Below the pieces are notes generated by a model that did not search any database, had not been told where the DNA came from, and worked only from the letters and a program-made list of their open reading frames with translations. Below, piece by piece: positions 1 to 4,544 of a stretch of 9,269 nucleotides of DNA (within the stretch, counting starts at the first letter, position 1; every line of letters begins with the position of its first letter). The position numbers and the translations under genes were made by a program. The DNA is from a bacterium (GTDB lineage Bacteria > Patescibacteriota > CPR2 > UBA1875 > JAJYID01). The stretch covers positions 1 to 9,269 of the forward strand of contig JAJYFH010000019.1 of assembly GCA_021791015.1 (NCBI GenBank). The letters run 5' to 3'.

Positions 1-699
1 CGTGGGTTTTTTGTCTTCAGTCTTTTTTACCGGCACAGCTTTTATCGCATCTGCGATGGATGCTGTAATCAGCTTTATGGCTTTTACCGCGTCATCATTT
101 GCCGGAATAGGATAATCTGCCAGCTCCGGATTTACATTTGTGTCAACTATCGCAATAACAGGTATTCCAATTTTTTTGGCTTCTTTCAGCGCGGTCATCT
201 CCTTTTGCATATCAACTATAAAGATAGCGTCGGGAACACGCGTTATTTCAAGAATACCGCCAAGTGTGGCCTCAAGCTTCTCGACTTCTTGAGTCGCCTT
301 CAGCCTTTCCTTTTTCGTCATATCGTTATCTTCTTCTATTTTCCTTTGAAGATCCTTAAGGTATTTGGTTCTTGAGGCGATTGTCTGAAAATTCGTAAGC
401 ATGCCGCCAAGCCATCTCTCGGCAACGTATGGCATTCCGCATCTTTTTGCCTCTTCCTTTACAATACCTTGAGCCTGTTTTTTTGTACCGACGAACAAGA
501 TTTTACCGCCGTCTTTAACAACTGATTCAATAAACTTCTTTGCCTCATCCATCTTTTCAACGGTTTTGGCAAGATTTATGATATGAACTTTATTTTTTTG
601 GGTAAAAATATAAGGAGCCATCTTCGGATTCCATCTTTGTGTCTGGTGCCCGAAATGCGCCCCTGCCTCAAATAGTTCTTTCATGGTTGTTTCTGCCAT
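1..699 (-). CDS. rpsB: 30S ribosomal protein S2, C-terminus cut by window edge
   Basis: S2 is a small-subunit ribosomal protein at the head-body junction, required for S1 binding and translation initiation. The 233 visible residues begin MAETTMKELFEAGAHFGHQT, the classic S2 N-terminus. They continue with RWLGGMLTNF and with PDAIFIVDMQKEM followed by GIPVIAIVDTN and DYPIPANDDA, all S2 hallmarks. The last visible residues are Lys-rich (KKTEDKKPT), so a charged tail of the kind common in this family probably runs past the left edge and the stop is not seen. The start at 699 is chosen because AAAGGAGAAAA lies directly upstream. The same frame stays open to an ATG at 762 (21 extra residues), but that ATG has no Shine-Dalgarno and would add residues foreign to S2. 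The gene has its own promoter about 120 nt upstream. tsf, the usual next gene, would lie outside the window. Confidence 0.97.
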   Translation of the reverse strand, partial: MAETTMKELFEAGAHFGHQTQRWNPKMAPYIFTQKNKVHIINLAKTVEKMDEAKKFIESVVKDGGKILFVGTKKQAQGIVKEEAKRCGMPYVAERWLGGMLTNFQTIASRTKYLKDLQRKIEEDNDMTKKERLKATQEVEKLEATLGGILEITRVPDAIFIVDMQKEMTALKEAKKIGIPVIAIVDTNVNPELADYPIPANDDAVKAIKLITASIADAIKAVPVKKTEDKKPT

Positions 700-818
700 T
701 TTTCTCCTTTTCTTCCGGCATTTCGCCGAACCTCCGCTCTTCTCGTTTGCCCCGAAGCCCATTTTGGGAGAAATCGGCGCATCAAAAAGCGTGTGTTTTA
801 TATTTTATTAGCTATGTG

Positions 819-847
819 ATTATAGCAAATTACTCGCCTATTTGCAA
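819..847 (-). promoter_or_regulatory. Promoter of rpsB (sigma70-type, extended -10)
   Basis: Read on the minus strand, TTGCAA (842-847) is followed after exactly 17 nt by a perfect TATAAT (819-824), which is preceded by TGC as in an extended -10. Transcription would start near 812, giving a leader of about 112 nt before rpsB. That is long enough for regulation by S2 itself, as known for other rpsB leaders. A small hairpin (CGGC-GAAAT-GCCG) sits just upstream of the Shine-Dalgarno. The -35 lies only about 13 nt past the stop codon of the upstream gene. Confidence 0.75.
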
Positions 848-859
848 GAAAAAGGTGTC

Positions 860-1717
860 TTAGGCTGCTAGCGGCAATTCTTTACTATCATTTCCTTTGC
901 CACTATTCTCTTCGTCTTCATCATTTTCTTCTGTAGTCTCATCGGTGGACGCGCCCCCCATCAAGCCGCTTGCCTTGAGATTGAAGCCGGTAATAAACAT
1001 CTTGCTCTGGCCGTCAGGAGTTCTAAATTTGGCGCATTCAAGTCGACCATACCAACCAATTTCAAAGTTTCCGCCTTTTTCTACAAACTCTTGCGTCTCT
1101 TTTGTTATCTCAAATGCCAGTTTTTTAGCAACTAAGTCCCTTGCCTTGTTACCATTCTCAGCCTGTTGAAATTGTGCCGCCCAATGCCTGTTGGCATAAT
1201 CTATAGAGTCCTTGATAAACTTTTCAACAAACTCCTGCCTCATTTCCTTCATTTCTCTCGCAAAATCCCTATTCTCGGCTTGCATAGAATGCACACCTTC
1301 TATTTCCTGTTTTGTGCCCTCAACTTCCCCATCTTCCGGCGCGTCAAGTACCTTGACCTCGAGTGCATCCATGCTTTCAGAAAGCTCATCTTGTTTGTCT
1401 GCCAACTCTTTCAGCGTGGCGTCGGCCGGGATATCTCGGCTTTCTGAACCAAGAAAATTTCTAAGATCATCGATGGCAGCTCTATCCTCTTCAACTTGCT
1501 TTTTTAAATCACTAACTTGCCTGTTTAGATCTAGACCCTGGTCGTATGTATCGGAAAGCTCCGACATCGAGTCAATTTCTTGGCCTTCTTGCATTTCACC
1601 AAGCTCATTACCCAGTTCGCCGGCTTCCGGTATATTTCCTAGCCCTTCTCCGGTAGGTTCTGCCGGCCCCGATTCTTCTGGATTGCCATTTTCGCCACCC
1701 ATTTCTCCGTTTTCCAT
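860..1717 (-). CDS. Unrecognised acidic coiled-coil protein
   Basis: I do not recognise this 285-residue protein. Residues 1-50 are a Gly/Glu/Pro-rich acidic, probably disordered segment. Residues ~52-125 and ~135-165 are heptad-like and charged (for example LNRQVSDLKKQVEEDRAAID), predicting coiled coil. Residues ~165-250 look folded and less acidic, with aromatic stretches (DYANRHWAAQF, GWYGRLECAKF, MFITGFNLKASG). Residues 255-285 are again Asp/Glu/Ser/Asn-rich and probably disordered. There is no signal peptide or membrane segment, so it is probably cytoplasmic. The start at 1717 has a weak AAGGGA upstream; an in-frame ATG at 1702 has GGAG close by and is an alternative. It has its own good promoter, and no terminator separates it from rpsB, so read-through is possible. 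Closed ends around a folded core could suit a scaffold or a phage-like structural role, but nothing nearby supports either. Confidence 0.8.
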   Translation of the reverse strand: MENGEMGGENGNPEESGPAEPTGEGLGNIPEAGELGNELGEMQEGQEIDSMSELSDTYDQGLDLNRQVSDLKKQVEEDRAAIDDLRNFLGSESRDIPADATLKELADKQDELSESMDALEVKVLDAPEDGEVEGTKQEIEGVHSMQAENRDFAREMKEMRQEFVEKFIKDSIDYANRHWAAQFQQAENGNKARDLVAKKLAFEITKETQEFVEKGGNFEIGWYGRLECAKFRTPDGQSKMFITGFNLKASGLMGGASTDETTEENDEDEENSGKGNDSKELPLAA

Positions 1718-1739
1718 TTTTCCCTTTCTTTTGATTAAA

Positions 1740-1768
1740 ATTTTATCTGACTACGGCCATTATGTAAA
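1740..1768 (-). promoter_or_regulatory. Promoter of the acidic coiled-coil gene
   Basis: On the minus strand, TTTACA (1763-1768) and TAAAAT (1740-1745) are separated by 17 nt, five of six matches in each hexamer. Transcription would start near 1733, about 15 nt before the ATG at 1717, leaving room for the weak AAGGGA site. It faces away from the rpmE promoter, and the two share a compact divergent intergenic region. Confidence 0.65.
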
Positions 1769-1788
1769 GTCCTCTCCGGTCAATGTCC

Positions 1789-1817
1789 TTGATTAATTTC
1801 CAAATAATTGCTATAAT
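1789..1817 (+). promoter_or_regulatory. Promoter of rpmE, probably giving a leaderless mRNA
   Basis: TTGATT (1789-1794), a 17-nt spacer and a perfect TATAAT (1812-1817) preceded by TGC form a strong extended -10 promoter. The -10 ends only 9 nt before the rpmE ATG at 1827. A transcript starting 7-9 nt after the -10 would therefore begin at or within about 3 nt of the start codon. No Shine-Dalgarno exists upstream of the ATG, which fits leaderless initiation. Confidence 0.7.
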
Positions 1818-1826
1818 CTATCTGTT

Positions 1827-2207
1827 ATGAAAAAAGGTATTCATCTGGAATATAAAAAAGCGAAAATAACCTGCGGTTGCGGCAATGTTATAGAAACCAA
1901 GACGACCGTCGGTGACCTTAGTGTTGAGATCTGCAGCGCTTGCCATCCGTTCTTCACGGGCAAACAGAAGCTTGTTGATACCGCCGGAAGGGTTGATAAA
2001 TTTAAAGCTCGAATGGAGCAGGCAGAGAAGCTGAAAGCTTCCAAGCAGCCAAAGAAAAAAATCGAGAAAAAAGAGGAAAACGTTGAAAAGCTTGATGAAA
2101 AAATGGCTGAAATAAAGAAAGAGCTTGAAGAAGAAACAGTTGACTCAAAATCCGAAGAGAACTCAGCGGAAAAACCCAACTCCGCTGAAGCTTCGCAGGA
2201 CAAGTAA
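1827..2207 (+). CDS. rpmE: 50S ribosomal protein L31 with long charged C-terminal tail
   Basis: L31 binds the large subunit near the central protuberance and bridges to the small subunit. Residues 1-60 match the family closely: MKKGIHLEYKKAKITCGCGN, then the TVGDLSVEICSACHPF segment, then FTGKQKLVDTAGRVDKF. Cys16, Cys18, Cys36 and Cys39 form the zinc-binding (C+) set. Ordinary L31 is about 65-90 residues; this one has 126. The extra ~60 residues are Lys/Glu-rich, helical or disordered (KKKIEKKEENVEKLDEKMAE, then a Ser/Glu/Ala end). Tails of this kind occur on L31 of some CPR bacteria. The start is fixed by homology even though no ribosome binding site precedes it. The gene is followed by a hairpin terminator and then prfA, a neighbour of rpmE in many bacteria. 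Confidence 0.96.
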   Translation: MKKGIHLEYKKAKITCGCGNVIETKTTVGDLSVEICSACHPFFTGKQKLVDTAGRVDKFKARMEQAEKLKASKQPKKKIEKKEENVEKLDEKMAEIKKELEEETVDSKSEENSAEKPNSAEASQDK

Positions 2208-2214
2208 ATAATCC

Positions 2215-2254
2215 AAAATAGCGTGCAAGTTTATTACAAAACGCTATTTTTGTT
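2215..2254 (+). terminator. Intrinsic terminator of rpmE
   Basis: AAAATAGCG (2215-2223) is the reverse complement of CGCTATTTT (2242-2250), giving a 9-bp stem with an 18-nt loop and a T-run at the right edge. It begins 8 nt after the rpmE stop. The stem is partly A/T and the loop is long, so termination may be incomplete and some transcripts could run on to prfA. Confidence 0.6.
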
Positions 2255-2265
2255 TATAAAAACAT

Positions 2266-2293
2266 TTAATATTTCGGTTTTTCCGTTTAATAT
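2266..2293 (+). promoter_or_regulatory. Possible promoter ahead of the first prfA-start copy
   Basis: TTAATA (2266-2271), 16 nt, then TAATAT (2288-2293) make a plausible but unremarkable promoter, ending 6 nt before the ATG at 2300. This is the leaderless spacing also seen at rpmE and DUF5674. If real, it may be the ancestral prfA promoter, now separated from the gene by two inserted elements. The region is A/T-rich, so chance hexamers are likely. Confidence 0.35.
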
Positions 2294-2298
2294 AAGCC

Positions 2299-2318
2299 TA
2301 TGCTAGAGAAATATAACC
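2299..2318 (+). repeat. Copy 1 of the prfA start region
   Basis: Positions 2299-2313 are identical to 2576-2590, the prfA start (t + ATGCTAGAGAAATA). Over 20 nt, 18 match. It opens a 23-codon reading frame (2300-2371, beginning MLEKYN) that runs into the first palindromic element and stops at TGA. It looks like a displaced relic or duplicate of the real prfA start. Confidence 0.85.
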
Positions 2319-2327
2319 CGCCTTCCC

Positions 2328-2423
2328 TGTCATTCCGGACTATTCCATTAAAACAAAACAAAATCAGTTGATCCGGAATCCAGAAAATCATTATATAGAT
2401 CCTGAATCGAGTTCAGGATGACA
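2328..2423 (+). repeat. Palindromic two-hairpin element, copy A (interrupted)
   Basis: The 96-bp element begins TGTCATTC and ends GGATGACA, near-perfect inverted ends. It has two hairpin arms. The left stem is ATTCCGGA...TCCGGAAT, and the right is ATCCTGAA-TCGAG-TTCAGGAT. Compared with the intact copy at 6417-6483, the left loop carries about 27 extra A-rich bases (2342-2368). There is no coding capacity of its own, so it is a REP/MITE-like dispersed element. Confidence 0.8.
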
Positions 2424-2432
2424 AGGAGCAAA

Positions 2433-2452
2433 ATTGCTAGAAAAATACGAAT
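2433..2452 (+). repeat. Copy 2 of the prfA start region (TTG version)
   Basis: Positions 2435-2450 match 2578-2593 at 15 of 16 bases (TGCTAGAAAAATACGA against the G-containing prfA version). The ATG is TTG here. Unlike the genuine start, it is preceded by AGGAG at good spacing (2424-2428). The reading frame begins TTG-Leu-Glu-Lys-Tyr-Glu and stops within the second element. Confidence 0.75.
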
Positions 2453-2460
2453 CACCCCCC

Positions 2461-2560
2461 TGTCATTCCCGCCCGCCAAGGGCGGATAAACTCCGGCGGG
2501 AATCCAGATAAAATAAGATTTTGGACAAGCCTGCCTGCCCGGAGGCAGACCAGAATGACT
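2461..2560 (+). repeat. Palindromic two-hairpin element, copy B (G+C-rich variant)
   Basis: It begins TGTCATTC and ends GAATGACT. The left arm is ATTCCCGCC...GGCGGGAAT with an inner CCGCC-AAGG-GCGG hairpin. The right arm is ATTTTGG...CCAGAAT (one G-T pair) enclosing CTGCCT-GCCCGG-AGGCAG. It has the same overall plan as the copies at 2328-2423 and 6417-6483, but longer, G+C-rich arms. It ends 16 nt before the prfA start codon and leaves only a poor TTGGAA ribosome binding site for prfA. Confidence 0.75.
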
Positions 2561-2576
2561 AGATTGGAAAAATATT

Positions 2577-3644
2577 ATGCTAGAGAAATACGACCAATAT
2601 AAAAATGAATTTGACCAGCTGGAAAAGGAGCTATCCTCTCCCGATGTGGTTTCAAATCCCGAAAAGTTAAAGGAACTCTCAAAAAGGCATGCTGAGCTCA
2701 AAGAGATTGTGGCGCTCTTTAATGAGCTCAAAAAATTAAAGGAAGACCTTGAGGCGTCAAAGGAAATGATGGACAAGGAAGACAACACTCCAATGAAGGA
2801 ATTTTTTGCAGATGAAATAATGGAGTCCGAAAGGAAAATGGAGGAAGTCAGCAGAAAACTGCAAGGCAAGCTGGTTGCCAAAGACCCAAATGACGAGAAG
2901 AATGTAATTTTAGAAATTCGCGCCGGTACCGGTGGAGACGAAGCGGCGCTTTTTGCCGGAGATTTATTCCGCATGTATTCTCGTTATGCCGAAAAACAAG
3001 GTTGGAAGGTTTCTGTTTTGTCCTCGAACGTAACAGGAATTGAAGGCATAAAGGAAATGATTGCAAAAATCGAAGGCGATGACGCTTACAGATATTTAAA
3101 GTTTGAGAGCGGCGTCCATCGCGTCCAACGAGTACCGGAAACCGAATCCCAAGGCAGGATCCATACTTCCGCCGCCACCGTCGCGGTCATGCCGGAAGCA
3201 GAGGAAGTCGACTTGACTATTGCTCCGCAAGACATTCGAGTCGATGTCTTCCGATCATCCGGTCCCGGCGGCCAAAGTGTCAACACAACAGACTCCGCCG
3301 TCAGAATTACTTACCTGCCAACCGGTATGGTCGTTTCTTGCCAGGATGAAAAGTCTCAACTCAAAAACCGGGACAAGGCCATGTCCATTCTTCGTTCCCG
3401 CCTCCTAGCCCAAAAACAAGAAGAAGAAGCCAAAAAAAGAAGTGATTTGCGTAAGTCACAAATCGGCACAGGCGACAGAAGCGAGAAAATCAGAACTTAC
3501 AACTACCCTCAAGACAGAGTCACTGACCATAGGATTAATTTCACAACACACAACTTACCTGAAATAATGAACGGCAAGCTCGACGACATCATCTCCGCCC
3601 TCCAAAAAACCGCCGAGCAAAAAGCTCTGGAAAATCTGGAGTAA
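2577..3644 (+). CDS. prfA: Peptide chain release factor 1
   Basis: RF1 recognises UAA and UAG in the ribosomal A site and triggers hydrolysis of peptidyl-tRNA. The 355-residue length is normal. Residues 1-95 are the helical N-terminal domain. RVPETESQGRIHTSA holds the stop-codon-reading P-x-T tripeptide (Pro187-Glu188-Thr189); RF2 has SPF instead, so this is RF1. Gly231-Gly232-Gln233 in RSSGPGGQSVNTTDS is the catalytic GGQ loop, whose Gln is normally methylated by PrmC. The C-terminus (YNYPQDRVTDHRINFTTHNL) is also typical. The ATG at 2577 is the family start, but it has only TTGGAA upstream and its first ~15 nt also occur at 2300 and, slightly altered, at 2434. No rival start would encode RF1, because both other copies are blocked by stop codons. 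Confidence 0.98.
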   Translation: MLEKYDQYKNEFDQLEKELSSPDVVSNPEKLKELSKRHAELKEIVALFNELKKLKEDLEASKEMMDKEDNTPMKEFFADEIMESERKMEEVSRKLQGKLVAKDPNDEKNVILEIRAGTGGDEAALFAGDLFRMYSRYAEKQGWKVSVLSSNVTGIEGIKEMIAKIEGDDAYRYLKFESGVHRVQRVPETESQGRIHTSAATVAVMPEAEEVDLTIAPQDIRVDVFRSSGPGGQSVNTTDSAVRITYLPTGMVVSCQDEKSQLKNRDKAMSILRSRLLAQKQEEEAKKRSDLRKSQIGTGDRSEKIRTYNYPQDRVTDHRINFTTHNLPEIMNGKLDDIISALQKTAEQKALENLE

Positions 3645-3683
3645 TACCAATAATAAATAAAAAGTACTCTGCTTGATCCGCTC

Positions 3684-3718
3684 GATAGGTCCGACCCATG
3701 GCATGGGTCGGATCTATC
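3684..3718. repeat. Long hairpin downstream of prfA
   Basis: GATAGGTCCGACCCAT (3684-3699) pairs with 3703-3718 across a 3-nt loop, a 16-bp stem with one G-T pair. No T-run follows on either strand, so it is not a complete intrinsic terminator by itself. It precedes the real terminator by 14 nt and could protect the prfA mRNA 3' end, or be a dispersed palindromic repeat. Confidence 0.7.
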
Positions 3719-3732
3719 TACCGGCAGTATGA

Positions 3733-3763
3733 GGGCGGACTTAGCTAAGTCCGCCCTATTTTT
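3733..3763 (+). terminator. Intrinsic terminator of prfA
   Basis: GGGCGGACTTAG (3733-3744) is followed directly by its exact reverse complement (3745-3756), then TATTTTT. The 12-bp G+C-rich perfect palindrome and U-run make a strong terminator. On the minus strand no U-run follows, so it serves prfA and only poorly the convergent small gene. Confidence 0.85.
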
Positions 3764-3795
3764 CCAAAACTTCAACCTTATAGTCTGCTCCTTTT

Positions 3796-3978
3796 CTAAA
3801 ACAGCAGTTCCTGAAGGCTTTTTCTCTCCAGGATGTAGACGAAGAACTCGACAATCCTCTCGTCAGCTTCGAGCTCTTCTGGTGTCTTATCGACATACAG
3901 CGCGGAGATCGGGTCGGTTTTTTCAGTTTTGTTTTGGGGGTTTTCAGGGGGATTGTTGTTTTTGTCTGAGCTAAACAT
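3796..3978 (-). CDS. Small hypothetical protein, possibly frameshifted at its end
   Basis: I do not recognise this 60-residue protein. Residues 1-22 are Asn/Lys/Pro-rich and probably disordered. Residues ~23-60 look folded and helical (ISALYVDKTPEELEADERIV, then EFFVYILERKSLQELLF). The start at 3978 is preferred because AAGGGG lies 5 nt upstream (GAGGAAGGGGATAAA-ATG); an upstream in-frame ATG at 4014 would add 12 residues without a good site. The frame ends TTT-TAG. Reading +1 at that spot gives 13 more residues (RKGADYKVEVLEK) to a TAG at 3756-3758, which read like a natural C-terminus. The gene may therefore encode 73 residues through a frameshift, carry a sequencing error in a T4 run, or simply be 60 residues. 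It converges on prfA. Confidence 0.6.
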   Translation of the reverse strand: MFSSDKNNNPPENPQNKTEKTDPISALYVDKTPEELEADERIVEFFVYILERKSLQELLF

Positions 3979-4018
3979 TTTATCCCCTTCCTCGCAAGGT
4001 GCCTTTGCATTCACTTTC

Positions 4019-4075
4019 GCTTAACCAAGTGTGCTTGTCGTCTCCTTAATCTTGGTTTTAAAATAATGGTTAAGC
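4019..4075. repeat. Interrupted inverted repeat upstream of the small gene
   Basis: GCTTAACCAAG (4019-4029) has its complement split in two downstream: CTTGGTT (4051-4057) and GGTTAAGC (4068-4075), with 14 nt duplicated or inserted at the GGTT junction. On the minus strand it sits just upstream of the 3796-3978 gene and could form alternative leader hairpins. The rest of 4015-4196 is A/T-rich with no gene or convincing promoter that I can see. Confidence 0.4.
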
Positions 4076-4196
4076 TGTAATGCTATATTAAACTACAACC
4101 CTAACGCTTAATCATTAGTACAAAATAACAAATAAAATGGTACTTATTTAGAAGTAATCACTATTATATTTTGAGCGCTAATATAAATCCGGAGTT

Positions 4197-4544
4197 TTAC
4201 CTAAAATGCTCTATAAATAAAACTTTATTGCCATCGGGGTCCAAAATAGAGAAGTACTTCCCCCAACCTTTGATTTCACCCAAATCCTCATAAAGAGGGA
4301 GGTCCTTCGCTTTCATATCTCTTAGCATATCTTGTATATCGCCTGCCTCGATAAAAATGGTTTGATGGCCCGGAACCTCCCTGTCTTTTGTTGGCACCTT
4401 GGTGCCTAACCTTACCCCATTTTCGAAAAAGAAAGACGCAAACCTTTCCTGTACATAATCAACCTCTAAGCCTATTATATTTTTATAAAATTCTACCGAC
4501 TTCTTTATGTCATTCGTAAAGACTAGTGCGCTATCCAGCTTCAT
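4197..4544 (-). CDS. VOC-superfamily (glyoxalase/bleomycin-resistance-like) protein
   Basis: The 115-residue single-domain protein has the VOC fold signature: ALVFTNDIKKSVEFYKNIIG at residues 6-25 (first beta strand plus 'SVEFY' helix), GHQTIFIE around residue 60, and FSILDPDGNKVLFIE ending at Glu112. VOC proteins dimerise and act as glyoxalases, ring-cleaving dioxygenases, epimerases or drug-binding proteins. The usual first metal ligand (His/Gln in strand 1) is Ala/Val here, so a classical glyoxalase I metal site is doubtful even though His60 and Glu112 remain. It is the last gene of the operon. Its ATG overlaps the TGA of the SDR gene (ATGA), with AAAGGG 6 nt upstream, so it is translationally coupled. 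The substrate is unknown. Confidence 0.85.
   Translation of the reverse strand: MKLDSALVFTNDIKKSVEFYKNIIGLEVDYVQERFASFFFENGVRLGTKVPTKDREVPGHQTIFIEAGDIQDMLRDMKAKDLPLYEDLGEIKGWGKYFSILDPDGNKVLFIEHFR

Larger units (their letters stand above)
2208..2576. other. 369-nt gene-free gap between rpmE and prfA
   Basis: In order it contains the rpmE terminator, a possible promoter, prfA-start copy 1, palindromic element A, prfA-start copy 2 and palindromic element B. Open frames here are short and arise from the duplicated start segments. I see no RNA gene. Confidence 0.8.

Noticed and set aside
1212..1796. 194-residue Ser-rich open frame on the plus strand
   Set aside because: It is the antisense shadow of the acidic Glu/Ser-rich gene at 860-1717; low-complexity Ser/Pro/Phe text with no ribosome binding site.
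2299..2576. CRISPR array or toxin-antitoxin/phage module from the spaced repeats
   Set aside because: There are only three repeat copies with spacers that are themselves palindromic elements, no cas genes, and the repeats equal the prfA start.
2348..2974. 208-residue minus-strand open frame across the prfA upstream region
   Set aside because: It lies antisense to the prfA 5' end and the palindromic elements; Ser/Phe-rich composition typical of an antisense shadow.
3756..4010. 84-residue minus-strand frame overlapping the small gene
   Set aside because: Its first part is basic low-complexity text out of frame with the better-looking 3796-3978 gene. Only its last 13 codons are interesting, as a possible frameshift extension.
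4150..4196. Terminator after the VOC gene
   Set aside because: Only a 7-bp A/T stem (TTATATT...AATATAA) without a U-run is visible; unconvincing.
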